Shown here one piece after another: positions 1 through 13,304 of a stretch of 64,000 nt of DNA; the first letter of the stretch is position 1; each line of letters starts with the position of its first letter. Under the pieces are notes generated by a model. The model did no database searches. It was not told the DNA's origin and saw only the letters and a list, made by a program, of their open reading frames with translations. Position numbers and translations under genes: made by a program. Source of the stretch: Owenia fusiformis (taxonomy: Eukaryota; Annelida; Polychaeta; Sabellida; Oweniidae); NCBI GenBank assembly GCA_903813345.2, contig CAIIXF020000213.1, positions 39,001-103,000 of the forward strand, given 5' to 3'.

Positions 1-150
1 AATGACCTTCAACTCTGACCTTCATAGAATGCCCACCGACCCACTCAGTATGTTGACAAAGTATGAGGACCCAAGGTTAAACAGTGTAGGATGAGATGTC
101 CGGACAGACAGAATGACAGACAGACCACCGTGATTTATAGTAAGAAGATT
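1..150 (+). repeat. 3' end of a dispersed TGACCT-rich / ACAG repeat
   Basis: The segment matches, in the same order, the 3' part of the repeat at about 46.53-46.73 kb: a TGACCTT-rich stretch, then GATGTCCGGACAGACAG, a short ACAG run, and the tail TTTATAGTAAGAAGAT, after which similarity stops. It is therefore the truncated right end of the same family. The ACAG run is much shorter here than in the other copy. Confidence 0.7.
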
Positions 151-164
151 TCATTATAATATAT

Positions 165-226
165 GCGCTATATCAAGAACTTACATATAAAATGTGCGCT
201 ATATCAAGAACTTACATATAAAATGT
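165..226. repeat. 31-bp perfect tandem duplication
   Basis: A 31-bp unit beginning GCGCTATATCAAGAACTTAC occurs twice back to back (165-195 and 196-226). It lies between the truncated repeat tail and the MITE at 273. Confidence 0.85.
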
Positions 227-272
227 GAAGAATCTAATATCCTAGTAAAAGATGAATTACAATGTCAAGCAA

Positions 273-532
273 CATATGAGCCCCGCCATAGGAAAACAGG
301 TCTTACCACAAAAATTGAAATTGTGCTAGAGAGACAAAAATGTGCCCAAGATTCAGAGGAAAATGTGCTTAATTCAAATCCATGTTTTGGTCTATGTCTG
401 CGAGGAAAAATTTACAAGACATAAGCCATGGGACATTTAAAAGGCCTATTTGTGCTTTTTAAGATAAACAAAATATCAAAATATTGAGAAAATCTGTGAT
501 AAGACCGGTTTTCCTGTGGCCTGGCTCATATG
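273..532. mobile_element. ~260-bp MITE with ~36-bp inverted ends
   Basis: The left end (CATATGAGCCCCGCCATAGG, continuing to about 308) is matched in inverse orientation by 497-532, with a few mismatches over about 36 bp. The interior has no transposase-like reading frame. A target duplication was not obvious, so the superfamily is not assigned. Confidence 0.6.
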
Positions 533-1370
533 AAAATGCTTTGGATGCATTGATTTACTTTCTTGTGATACATGTTTCCAACTTAATGCTGCAAAATGAT
601 GAAGTTGACTGCACCTGCTTTCCTCTTTTTTCCAAGGGGTAGGGCACTATAATGTCATATTTAAATTACAATATAGTAATTCATCATTACAAAAGTTTTA
701 TTATTACAATATCATACAAACCTTGGAAATGTTCTTGGAATACTATTTTGAGCTGTTAAAGCTGTCACATTTTGCCTTAAGCCATGAATGCAAAATAGAC
801 AAGACTCAAAAAATGTGCATTTGCAGGTCACTCTTGACACAAAACGTTCAATATCTCTGGATTAAGTTGTCATAGGTTGATGTATTGTTAGAAAGGTCTT
901 CTTATACATTTTATGAATGTTACATTATTTCAATTATATTCAAGTTCAATAGGCTCTGGTACAGCATTTTGATTGGGCGCGGCTGTATCCATGGTGACAT
1001 TAAACCCCAAAATTGGCTACTCTAAGGACTCATAATATTTCAGAGGGTCCAAATGAACATTTTTACAAAGGTTTCATTGATGTACTTGTCATGTCATTTA
1101 AAACCAACTTTCAAAAACCAATCCTGGTGGTGGCCCCAAATCTATCACTTAAGAATATGTAAGCCCAAATGCCAAATGGAAAGGGTGACTGAAAACTTTA
1201 AAGAAACCCAACAAGAAAAGTTGCCTGTTTTAGATGTTAGACATATATCAACTAATTACAGGGCTCAAACCTTTTGTACTCAAGATGTCTTATAAATGTT
1301 TGCTACCTCTTATACTATGTCATTAGGGGCAAAATAAAGATTTACCCATTGACTGTCAAATTCAGGATGT
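533..1370. other. Unassigned AT-rich sequence
   Basis: No convincing exon, RNA gene or inverted repeat seen. The small open frame at 1053-1295 has no recognisable motif and no supporting splice context. Confidence 0.4.
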
Positions 1371-1945
1371 CAGTATCAATGATCAATTTTATGAGTACTA
1401 GTATCTACAACTGTTTTTGATGTTATGAGTATTGGTTATCACTTTTTTCAACATGTATTGTAATTACTTCGGTATGAATCATCAATGAAATGTCCTATGG
1501 AGTTCTGGTCCTGGATTGTGATATTGTCTCTTGTTTGGGGGAAATGGGGTGATAGACACGATTTCTTTTTATGTTAATTCATAGTTTCGGGATATATTGG
1601 GTCTATTTTACACTAACAGTTTTGGTGGGTTTCTTTAATTTAAGGTTTTAAGTTTTTTCCCTTTGGCGCTTGTGTTTAGATATTGTTATATAGTCTTTTT
1701 TTATGGAAGGTGTATGGCAGTTGGCATTTAGCGTTTGTAGCAAAATGATGGTAACAGTTTGCATGTTAATATTCTATTTCAGGAAGATCTAGTATTGACA
1801 AGAAAAGATGAAACATATAGATAAATGGAAATTAATGTGTTTTAATTTAGATTATGGTGACGGCTTTTGTGAATAGATGTTGACCCTTTGAAACGCCTAT
1901 GGACTTGGAGACTGGATTTTATCTGTCCTTTTCCTTTCGCACTTA
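1371..1945 (+). repeat. Dispersed repeat, modules A then B
   Basis: Module A (about 1385-1690: ATGAGTACTAGTA..., TTCTGGTCCTGGATTGTGAT, GGGATATATTGGGTCTA) and module B (about 1855-1940: GAATAGATGTTGACCCT, GACTGGATTTTATCT) both recur at 16.35-16.79 kb, but there B precedes A. Gene-free, degenerate and direct-oriented. Confidence 0.65.
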
Positions 1946-4900
1946 TTCTTGGATATTTAATTGAGAAATAAGGACATTTCAATCTCCGAAGCCTGATATG
2001 CTTTAAATGTTGTTTTAAGTTTCTTGTTTTGATTCTTATTTGGATGAGAAAAGGATAGATTTAAAAGGCATGCACAAGCAATGTTATTCCCTTTGATAAA
2101 CTTTAATAGAAAAAATACTTCTTATATTACTCAACATTCATTTTACTTAAATGACTTTCAAAGTAAACAGATTCATGCAAATAGATTAGATCGGCAATTT
2201 AATGTCTGTGATGTTATTAATATTAAATTTAGAGGAAGATGGGCAATCATGTATCATATTGGTCAAAATGACCTGAGCACCTTTGTGAGTATAGCTGGAC
2301 CAGGATTAAATCTACCGTACCAGAGAGTGACCTGTTAATGACTATACTTCTGTCGAATACCTCATAAGAACATAACAAATCAAATGAGCTGTTAATAAAG
2401 TTTTTGAATTGTCAGGTCAGTAAATGATATAGCACTAAATTAGAACATTTTATCTTTAATGCTGTTGATCTCAAATTGTAGGTATGTAGACACTCCAGGA
2501 TAAAACCAAAATACTTTAGGTCTCTTGCATATCCAGGATTCAAGAGAAGCAACCTCAGGCTGTTGTAGATGACTTTGTGATGAGGTAATCAGAACCCATG
2601 GTTGCTGTGGTTCTTACAAGCTTGTCTTGCACCACTTGCAACACTTGAATCTCCAGATTTGGTGTCACAATTGTTTCTCTTTGAGGTATTACATAAACCA
2701 ATCATTTAACTTGCAGTGACTGTATTTCTGTATTTACCGCACTGTATTATTAAATCTTTATTTATCTTTTGCATGATTCATCTTTGGATGCCAAAATTGC
2801 TGGAAAGTCAAGCAGTCAATATAAGGCATCAGTAGTATCAGACTCAGCCTCTTGATTCTTGTTTTGGTTAACAAAGATGCACTTGTGAAATGACATGTGT
2901 CCAAGCAAGTTAATAGAAGTGGTTAAGAGGACATTATAATTATTATTCATGTACTGGAGACTTAAAACTGAGAATGGATAACAAATCAAGGAAATGTGGC
3001 GTGGACAGAAGGACTGATGAAAAATAACATAATAATATAAAATCACATACTGATGCATTCAGCAACAAAAGAATACTTTCAAAGAAGGGATATAACAAAC
3101 CAATCTGAGGCCAACTGAAAACAATGGAAAAAGTAATCAGGAAAATAAGAATGGACAGAATGTGAAGGTTTCCTTATAATGTCAAGAAATATAACTATTT
3201 TCAGGGTATGCTGCTATGGGGAGTACACATGCATTTTTTTAACATTGGTAATCAGATAGTTTTAAGTACATCGGCCTATTTACTATAGGGTGCTCACTAA
3301 ATCTTTAGACTGAAGTTCAGAATCTCACTATTTTATTTCAAATATTTTTGGTCACAAGACAAGTTGTACAGATATAAATTTAGAAAGCATTTATCTTACA
3401 ATGAAATTTGAATTGTGAACATTCTGTCAAGGAGTGATTAATTATCAGTCTAAAAGTCTTAGTGAAAACTAACACACCTTCTTTTAAAGTACAAATGTCT
3501 ATGATTATGTATATTTCCATTGTGAAGGAAATTCTTGTTATGACAACCCATGATTGCATAGGTTGTTGTATATCTATTAAAATGAAGTACATGGTAAGTG
3601 AATATACTAATCAGTTATTATTTTTAGCTCACAATGATGAGCTATTGTTATCGCCCACTAACCCGTACAAGGTAAGTGATTCTACTAATCACTAGATTCA
3701 AAAACTAATAAAATTAAATATATTAATATATTAAAATTAAATATATTGAAAAAAATAAGAATTTTTTGATAGCAACCTATGTTACATATTTTGTTGTATC
3801 ACCTGTTTGTACTATACAAGGTAAGTGACACTAGTTAAATATGGTTATTGAAAAGTTACTGAGAAGCATCTTCCACATCGACATAAGCTGTTCATTAGCC
3901 ATGAGTGAATAACTCATACAACCTTAAACTTCAAAGGAATTTTCATCCAATTTCAATTGGGCAATAAATGAACTACTTCAATCAGATCTTTTTTGCATCC
4001 TTGTGACACTATAATATCTTAAGAGAATATCTGGTCTGCTGAGTATCATTATAGTGATTTGCAATAGAAGATTTAACTCAAATCAACCAAATATCCTTGC
4101 ATTGTGAAGCAACTTCTTGTGGTGGTCAGTACACTTCTCCTGGCTTTCCTTTAAGTGCCCTTAGCCCTAACAAGATCAAATTACTGATGATGTGCCGTTA
4201 TCTTTTCATGGAGTTGGTTATGCCTTCATGTGAACAAGTTTTTTTGTTTTTTTTTAATTGGAATTTTCAGGGTGACAGTGTGTACTTGTTACTTCAATGT
4301 TTAATCACCCTGCATTCAAGTTGGCTGGTGAAAGAACTAAATCTGATGTTGATTTAAGCATAACTAATTATAATTTATTTAAAATATCTGTCTCTTATCA
4401 TCTTGAGCCTCTGTAGTCCTGATTGCACCATCTTGACTCATATTTTCACACCTAATTGATTCTCTTGAAATACTCTTGTAATACTTCAGGGTCCTTGGTT
4501 GAATTTTTAAAGCATCAAAATACAATTTCCAATAAGCGAATACCACATTTTGTATATTTTGAATGTTAGTTTCATTTATGATGTTACTAGTTCTGCCCAG
4601 GTGAATGATTTTCATCAAACCTATTCAATTCCTAAATGTTGTTATTTACTCGGCTGTTTCATATTTTTAGTAACCTAGAGTTAAGGATCTTCATATGATA
4701 AATCCAAAAATATTACAGTAGGACTTTCTGCTTGCAGAGAGATCTAGTTAATAATCCATTGTTTAGAACAATTCGAAAACAATCCATAAATCTAGTTTTA
4801 CAGACATATATAATTTTATCACATATTGTAGATGCATTTTTTGTTTTTGGCAATCCGAGAAACACTAGTAGAGAAATGGCCACCAGAGCAAATTATTTGA

Positions 4901-4999
4901 TGAACAATGTTTTTTATCTTCTTGTTGTGAAGAAAATTCTACATTCCAATGTTCTCTAATTAGAATATTTACTTTGTGCTGTATCAGTAGTTTACAGTG
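1946..4999. other. Unassigned intergenic sequence with recurring GTAAGTGA motifs
   Basis: No recognisable gene. Between 3.59 and 3.83 kb there are three strong 5' splice-site-like motifs (GGTAAGTGA at about 3595, 3671 and 3819) in similar contexts, the middle one preceded by an acceptor-like TTTTTAG and a 15-codon open stretch (3628-3670). This could be a decayed duplicated exon, or a degenerate repeat. Other short open frames (2081-2338, 4097-4357, 4732-4959) carry no motif I recognise. Confidence 0.35.
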
Positions 5000-5792
5000 C
5001 AGGGTGTCTCAAAAAAGGAAACCAGCATTCAATTGCTTATTTCTCAAATATGAATAATGATAGGACACTTTCTCAGCTACCATCTGATAGGTTATGATGT
5101 TCTCTTTCTTATGATACCAAAGTTGCCTATTTTCCTTCACTGAGTTCTAATGGATTTTAAGTGACCATGTCAGAAATGGGTTTGAGCCACTTTTTCTGTC
5201 ATGAATGACTTAACAATGAGGGATTAAAATGGCTATGCCAGGATGGTTTTGCATTCTGCAACTTTTTCCTTTGGGACTATCTCAAGGATAAAGTCTAAAA
5301 AACATCACCGAGAAGCGTTGATGATCTAAGGACCAGGATTGTTGCAGCAGTGGAGGATCTAAGGGGACAGAGAGACATCATCAGGGATGCAGTACATGCA
5401 ATGAGATCTAGAACAGACATTTGCATTGAAAAGAATGGGGTTCATGTTGAAAGACACTGGGGTTATAATAACTTTGAATGGACATGGCGATTTAAAAGGG
5501 GTGTTAAATATGATAAGTGTAATTTTTTTAATTGGAATAAATGAGTAAAAGAGTAATATCCTGATGTTTGTTGTTACTTAGCACTATGTTATGATTGTAA
5601 AATTGACTTGGCTGAAAGTGGCACAAACCCATTTCTGACATGGTCACTTAAATCCCTTAAAACTCAGTCACCCATGAAGGAAAATAGACAACTTTGGTAG
5701 CATAAGAAAGAGGACTTCATATACTATCAGATGTAGCTGTGAAATTTGAGAAATAAGCCATTAAATGCTGGTTTCATTTTTTAGACACCCTG
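5000..5792 (+). mobile_element. Tc1/mariner-superfamily deletion derivative
   Basis: The ends read CAGGGTGTCTCAAAAAA and, inverted, TTTTTTAGACACCCTG, followed by TA on the right. Roughly 190 bp of each end is inverted-repeat related: 5000-5190 pairs with 5600-5792. The interior keeps only the C-terminal part of a transposase (separate entry). Same end family as the element at 36967-37959. The left TA appears mutated to TG. Confidence 0.8.
5251..5544 (+). pseudogene. Mariner-like transposase C-terminal fragment
   Basis: The frame from 5251 encodes FFLWDYLKDKV, then a TAA (5296-5298) where relatives have a tyrosine, then PRSVDDL...RIVAAVEDLR and ICIEKNGVHVE. Known from the family: the FFLWGYLK-to-GxHxE block is the conserved C-terminal end of IS630/Tc1/mariner-type transposases. 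The N-terminal DNA-binding region and most of the catalytic core are missing, and the remaining part has one in-frame stop, so it cannot supply transposase. It lies inside the 5000-5792 element in the same orientation as the matching fragment at 37567-37797. The last ~25 codons before the stop at 5542 run past the family homology. Confidence 0.75.
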
Positions 5793-7500
5793 TATTCTAA
5801 GTTATGTTCATTTCAGACCAGCTTTTATATTTCATGAAAAATCTATATATTTAAATGGTTAGGTTTTGGTCCAAATGAAGGCCAGCTTGCAGTTTTGCCT
5901 TATTGTAACTCCTTGAACAAAAGTATTTCATCCTTAAGCAGAACATTTTCACAAAGGTGATGAAATTACATTCCTATTCCTATTATTGGAAATTTTATAT
6001 TTTTTTAGATACAGCTTTGCACTTTTGATAACAGTAAACCTCACTTCGTAAGATTACAACTTGCCCCGAATTCCCTTTACTGATCATCTTTTGATGAATA
6101 GCAAAACTTGATTTCCAATGTTCCCTTGAAGCCAAAAACACATTTCAAGTGAAGCCTGCCATATGTTTTTCCACAAAAGCTTGATTCATTATCCCTTATT
6201 ACAATAATAATATTTTTAGGGTAATTTTACATGCCAGGTTTATTCATGTTTTTAAAGGTGAATAACATGTAGAATTATTATAGAACTTTTGCAATCTAAG
6301 ATTTTATAATCTGTTAAGGCACTTTAAAATGGCAGAAAATCTTTACATTGGTTGTTGATTTGGGGCTTATTTTAGAAATGAATGTGTATACAGAGGTCCC
6401 AAAGAAGAAGGACCAAAAACATTAAAATAAAAAAATTAGAGCAAGCAAATTGGAACATTTTTAGACCGTAACCTGTCATAAGCAAAATAAACTTTCCAAA
6501 GACCAAACTATGATTTAATATACAAAGAAACAATGTGTAATATCCAATTCCACAATATATGATTATCCGAGATCATTTTTGTTTTGTTATTTTAAACATT
6601 TTTCATGTCACTCCTGATCCTTTCATTTCATTGCTCCATCTGCACTTGTACAATTGTTATGTTATCAGGTAGATATATTGGTGATTTAGTTATAATTATC
6701 AGCTGGCTGCTGATTGTTTTACTAATGGACACTTTTCATCTCATTACATAATACAATATCTATAGCAGGTGAGTGATCAATCGATTCTGTAGTGAAGACA
6801 TATTGACATTCTGTTATATTTGGTACTCAATGACATTCAAATTGCTGGTGAATGAATTAATTAAGCATATAGTTAACTCTGTTTTGGTCCATATGTAAGG
6901 TATATTTTGTCCATAAAGAATATTCAATCAGTCCAGCTACCATTAGTTGTATAAAATATGTCAAATCTGTAAAACAATGAAATTCGTGTCAGTTGCTATG
7001 TCAGCTTCTTTCTGTCTTGTGCCTTTGTAGTTCTCCAGGTCCTAAAATTACTTACCTAGATGTTATTGTACATGTAGGTTTCAAATTTGATATCACTGAC
7101 TAAATTTTGAATGAGGGAAATCAAGATTATTTCAACTCACATCTAGTATAATTGTTAACTTGTCTGCATAAGGACTTTGTCTCAAAGATTCCCAATGTCA
7201 ATGTCCTGTTCTGCAGATTTTTTCTTCAAGATTTGTTCTACCTGCATTTTTTGAGTTTTAATTCTTAACAGTACCAATTTCTTCACCTAGACATGAGCAA
7301 TGTTTTTCTGAAGCATTTCTGGCACAAAGGGTTTCCCTAAAGTCTCACACATATGAACATACAACTGGATTTTGAATTTCTTGTACTTACTGCCTATATA
7401 TTTTTCTTCCCTAGTCCAAACCAATTTAGCATCTAAATAGTCTTAGCATTCTGGCTTTTGTTTATATTTTTGGAAGAATGAAAAAGGTTGGTTATGTTTT
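5793..7500. other. Unassigned intergenic sequence
   Basis: Nothing gene-like recognised. One further donor-like AGCAGGTGAGTGATCA occurs at about 6769, similar to one at 7808. Confidence 0.4.
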
Positions 7501-7745
7501 CTCAGTTATGAAAAATCCTTTCCATGCAATTTCTGGAACACCTTGTATTATTGCTCTGTCAGACATTTCACACCTGAATATTATAATGCAATGATAAAGT
7601 CTTTCTATCGATAATAATCTCAAAGTTATGACAAATATTTCAGTTCAATATTTTGGAACACTGTGTATTATTGCTCTATCTGACATTGCACATCTGAATA
7701 TGATCATGTAATGGTCAAAACTTTCTTCCATTGATGATAACTTCT
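7501..7745. repeat. ~120-bp direct repeat, two copies
   Basis: A unit containing GGAACACCTTGTATTATTGC (7535) recurs at 7655 as GGAACACTGTGTATTATTGC with surrounding similarity (AGTTATGA, CTGAATAT, AATGATAAAG/AATGGTCAAA). The period is about 120 bp; the copies are clearly diverged. Confidence 0.7.
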
Positions 7746-10469
7746 AATATCTGGTAGTTTCTGATTATTGTCAGGCACTTTCGTCTATTTTTTCATGAGA
7801 TACCAGTAGCAGGTGAGTGATTAGTGAATTGTTTAAATAATTGCGATCTGTTGTGATTGACATTTAGGTTGGCTTCTAAATATGTTTGCCAAAGGGAAAA
7901 GATCCCAAATTATACAAAATTACATATCCCATATTATGATCTACTTTGTATGGAAACAATGTGCCCCCCTATCATATAGAAACCATTGTCACAATCCAAG
8001 ACCATTTAATATTCCATTAATGAAACAATACATAATGGAAACACTTTCTCTACTGATAAAGCACATTTAACGAGGGTTTTCATTTTTCTTATCATAAAGC
8101 TCACCTAAGAGGCACTGCAAAATTAACATAATTTGATTGGTCTCTGAGAGTAACATCATCTGATCCACATTCATGCTAAAAAGTATGCATAAAATATAAG
8201 GAAAAAGTATTCCACATTCAAGCTAAATTGTACGCATTAAATATCTACTAATAATCTGAATACCACATACAGATGTAATAATTAATCAACAGAGCTATAT
8301 TCTTTACATCTCTCTTTACCTAGAATCTGATTCAGAAGAATATGTATATTACTTAAATAGCTATAAACTACACAGTATTTTCAAAGTGATTTCGATTGTC
8401 CATCTTGATTGTTTACTGATCATGTAACTATTCTTTCCATAATTTAATTCAATATCGAATAGCTGTTTGCACCATGTAAATACTCATCACATTTTTCTGT
8501 TTCACAGACACGTGTCTAATACATGGGGACAGACAGTAAGTGTGATGCTTATAATGTAATTAATTGATTGCCATTAATGTCGATACATTGCATAATGTGC
8601 ATTGTATTCCATCGTAATCATTACCATCAGATATTAGCACAGGCACAGATGATATTATATCTCAAGTTTATTACTTCTAATTAGATGAAATATAAGTTGA
8701 GATGAAAGATCTCAAAAACCTTTCAATCTGTGTTCCTTTGGATTACAGAATTTATCACATAATATCATGTCATCCCATAATATCATGTCATCCCATGACG
8801 GGAAGAAATGAGATGTCATAGTTTCTTTATCATTATGATCCTATAGAGAGATGCACTAAAGAAAAACAACTATTATGAAAGTGATGATTTGTTTCTGATG
8901 ACAGTTTTTCTGTTCAGATACTCCAGTAAGACCAGACTGACTTCAGCAAGAATTCAGAGCTATTAAACAAACCATCCAGTGTGAGCTTCTTGTGTTTATT
9001 CATTTCAAGCAGATTACTGCAATATTGCGAGAAATTAAAAGGGCTGGGTCAGGCACCCTTGGGTATTGACCTCACAGGCCAGGCCATGGGCACAAGATTC
9101 TTGGGTTCAGGCCAGAATGGGCCACTTATATCTCCAGGAGAATTATATTTGTTTCATGCAGTGTTCATATTTAAATCAATAAAAATCTATCTATCAATTA
9201 TAATAATCACTAAAAATTTCATTGTCCTGATTCTACATTCCTTTGATATATTATAACAATTAACTATGAAATATTAGTGTTCTCTTTGCACTTCATGCAT
9301 TACCCTACTTCCTCACGGTGGTACAAGTTGAAAACCAAATGGAAATCAAAGATGCTTCCACATCTAAAAGCTTGTGGAGGATGTTTGACTTTGATTCTGA
9401 CTACAGACTAAAGTATGGATTTGGCGATTCACAGAGAAATACTATATCATTAACATATAATTGGTCTTTGTCTTCAGAAATTATTACCTCAATGCTTAAT
9501 GTTAACCTTATAAGTGGAACCTGGGGTAAGATGGCCATGTGAGGCAAGATTGTCGCGCTCTATTTGCTTGTTAAGCTATAATGAAGCCTATCTTAACCAT
9601 ACAGTGTCAATAGGCACAATGCACAGAGAATTTTATTTTTCAGTCCCAAACATATTATATTTCAACAAGTATATAAAAGTACAATTCTTATTTAACTGAT
9701 CTTCCTTTCATATCAGGCATATTGGTCATGAAAGCCCACTGCAGCATATTACATTGAGATTTAAATTCTGAAATGCTGTCTTAATACATTCAAATAAAAA
9801 TAATGGAGTTTTCCCAAAGATGAGAGTTGGTACTGTCACATTCGATAACCAATTTTATAACCAGGCCTCATTTGCCATTGATATTGATCTCAGAATTTTC
9901 ATGTTGTATGATTGTTCTTTACAAGTTTGGATGGCAAAACCTAAATAGTATCTGATGTTGAACTGAAATAAACTGCCATTTCGACAATTTCAAATTTTTC
10001 TTTGCACATGCATGGCTCAGAGATCATATCCTGCTATTTGATTGGACATGATGGGCATAATTCTCATAAATGATGTTAATGAATACCAAGTAATACCAAA
10101 TATTATAGAAGCTATTCACTTCTGTTCAGAACTTTTCTTCAGAATTTTTTTTATTTAGTTTTGTATGGAGAATTCTGCCAACACATTACTTAGATGAGTT
10201 ATATAAACAGACAGTTGTCAGTAGTGTTTCAGCTACCATTTTAAATTCTATTTTCTAGCCACATACATCAGATTTACAAATAGAATAGTTTTGCTTTGAA
10301 TTTATGTGTCTTATGAAGTATTTACACAGGTAGGGGTTTTGGATGACAGAATATCCTTTTACATTGAATGCAGAATTGTCCTTAAATACTAATGATAAGA
10401 GAACACCAAAAAGACTTGCCATCGTACAACAATATTTATTTGTTACTATACCCTACATTTTTTCTTTAT
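7746..10469. other. Unassigned intergenic sequence
   Basis: No recognised gene. Small items: an 18-bp tandem duplication (ATAATATCATGTCATCCC) near 8758-8796; an acceptor/donor-flanked micro-segment at 8510-8535 (TTTCACAG before, GTAAGT after) that could be a decayed exon; and open frames at 8981-9256 and 9318-9542 without recognisable motifs. Confidence 0.4.
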
Positions 10470-11130
10470 TTGGAGTATAGGAGCCTTGATCTCTGTTTAA
10501 ACTTAAGTGCTTTTATTCCCACTTTCCCAAGTTGTAGCCCACTTGGTCTCATTGGTTAGTTGTGTTTTTTTGTTATTATTGACAATATTGGGGTCTTTAT
10601 CTTTGTTTCATTTATCTTTAGTTCTCAAAATCCCACCTTCCAAAAATTATTAAGTCTTATTTGTTTGTCTAAATATTGTCAGTGAGCTAATTGTGTGTTT
10701 GAATGTATGATGAATGTACCTTTGGTGTGTCTGAGCTAACACCTGTTTCTTCTAATCAAATTGACCTATGATACAACCTTTTTTTGGTGTTGTCAAGTAT
10801 GCTGACCTGTCTAGATCATGATCACACTTTGTTAGGTGCTGTAACCATGAGGTCGTTTGGGTTGGTGAGCTCTCTTGCATTTATTCATTTATGAGTCTCT
10901 GTCCGGACTCTCTGTCTGTAATCACTCACTCTATGTTCTTAAGAACAGTTGAGCTTATTATGTGTGTGAATAATTGTATGAATGTACCTTTAGTGTGTCT
11001 GACTGTAACACCTATTCCCTCTAATCCGATTGACTGATAAATCAACCTTTTTTGGGGTTGTCAAGTTGGCTGACAGGTCTAGAACTTGAGCAAGACATCT
11101 CAGCGACCATAAGGGCATAAGAATGAAATG
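10470..11130 (+). repeat. Dispersed repeat, copy 1 of a CCTGTTYCYTCTA-containing family
   Basis: Begins around GGAGCCTTGATCTCTGTTTAAAC and matches 13.31-14.05 kb in direct orientation. Internally an approximately 270-bp unit repeats twice (AACACCTGTTTCTTCTAATC near 10738; AACACCTATTCCCTCTAATC near 11007), each followed by a GTTGTCAAGT...GCTGAC block. Confidence 0.7.
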
Positions 11131-13304
11131 TGTGAGCTCCCTTGCGTTTATTCATTTTTGTTATGTTTATATATCTTTATTACCTCCACAGATAATTGGA
11201 GAGTACATAATTATAATATGCAATAACATTGAAGTTTTAATGACAAAAATTAAAACAGTTTATGTACAAAAGCTTCATTTTCCATGTTCCATCTTCCCCA
11301 AGGCCGATGGGAGCATGTCAGCCAGATAAGCAAAATGCAGATGATATATGAATGTACTGCGCTACCTGAATGTCTCATCATTAGCCCACATGACATTACT
11401 GCATGAATATTTACAAAATTGCAAGTATGACCTTATAATTATGAAGTCTATTGCATGAATTGCCTTTGCGATTACTACATAACTTTCGGTTTTTAATATT
11501 TGATCTTTCCCAAATTAGATCTCTAATTTGGTTTTGTTTGAGCTGTTATTTGGAATACCATCAGTGCTTGAAAATTTTGATTATATCCCTTTTTGGTGTC
11601 AGTTTCAATCTCGCGCGTATTACATTAACTTTTGTTGTACTGGTCATGTAATGTTCCCCACTTAGACTTAATGGCATTTAGGTTTCCCTCTCCCGTGAGG
11701 AGTAGCATCACATTTTAGCCACTTCTGACGAGTTCCCAATCATTAGACACCATTACCAAACAAATGCAAGGCTTACAGAATTCTATAATGCTCTTATATA
11801 GTCGGATGTTGGTGTATGTCATGCATTGTAATCGCCATCTCCAAAGAGTTTTATCATACATTACTGCCCTTATGTTTCAATTCCATGTTAATTTGGATGA
11901 TATATTTTGAATGCCAAGGTTTTCAGTGATTTTTATACAGTTCCCTATTGGTGATAATGCATGGAACCTAATGAGCTAATATTCACATTATAGCAATAAG
12001 TTCATACATATTATCCATGTTCAATGATAGAAGTTGCCAGATGAGCATAATTTTATCTATTTTGAACGATATATCCGACCATCCTAATTTTTCCTTGCAG
12101 ACTGGGTTTCTTGTGCACTGTGGGTGGGCTTGTAGCTTTTTCGCCATACTACAAATTTATTCTCCAATCTATCATAGTTGACATCTTTCAATGTTAGAAG
12201 GCTCACACAATATGTCATAGTTGGTAGTCCAGTTAAGTTACATAATGTCCAACATTTTTCCATTTATGACCTGCACGGACCTGGGGACAATTCGAGAAAT
12301 ATGGGCTAATGTTACCTTCAAGCGTTAGTCCCCGCCTTATTAAAAACACCAACCATGTGTTTCATACATCATTTTAAAGTATTTTTAATGCACATTTCAG
12401 TGATACTATGTTTCTTTGAAAAGTTTTATGTCATATTTTTAAAGTTAAATATATCCTGACATCGTCAAATACGTTGTAAGACGTAACACTTTACCTTTCC
12501 ACTGTTTGTTAAAATTGGGATAACTTTTAAAATAATAACAGAACACCACTAACATTTCACATTTTGTTCAATGGACCATGTGCATTCATTACCTCATAAT
12601 TGTGTGATGGCTGCAATTCAAAATTTCTTACTTGAACGCTCTTAATATTTTCAAAATTGTGTAAGGCTTTGAAGGCAAAGGGGATGAGCAAAATGTTAAT
12701 GTTTTTTTAACCTTCTAATTAAGGTATGATTTGAATAAAAATTAATTGCACAATATTGTCCTTGCGAAACAATACCTGGTTCGTGGATTTTACCAATGAT
12801 ATTAAAATAAGAGCTGATTTACGAGACTTGATAAAATGTAATGCATATATTTTTTACCTCAAATTCAATGCATATCAATTTTTACTAAAACTTCAAGTAA
12901 ATTTTCTGACTGTTTTTTTAAATTCAAAAACATTTCAGAAATATTGTCCTTGAGATTTTGTTACTCTGTGAATTTTATTAGGATTGAATAAGGATATCTT
13001 ATTTTACTTTAAGGTTGAATTAACTTGACAAAATGTACGACTCATCGTTTTTGATGTTATATAGCTATTTGCGCCATACACTGCCCATTGTTTTGTTTTG
13101 GTATTTTAACGCCATAATGTTACGCTAATTTCCCCAGATTTGTGCGATGTGTAATTTCTATGTACAGAAACAATTTTGGATTTTCAATCCCATGTTCTTG
13201 TCTTAAAAATATTTTCTGTGCATTTCCATGAACATTACTCGATGGATTGATTGATTCACATTTTTTAAAAATTCTTTAGAACACTAAAGAGTCTTGCCAT
13301 TTTT
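11131..13304. other. Unassigned AT-rich sequence
   Basis: No gene recognised. Around 13.10-13.27 kb the sequence resembles a monomer of the satellite at 14.16-15.60 kb (GGATTTTCAATCC, TCTTGTCTTAAAA, GGATTGATTGATT). Confidence 0.4.
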
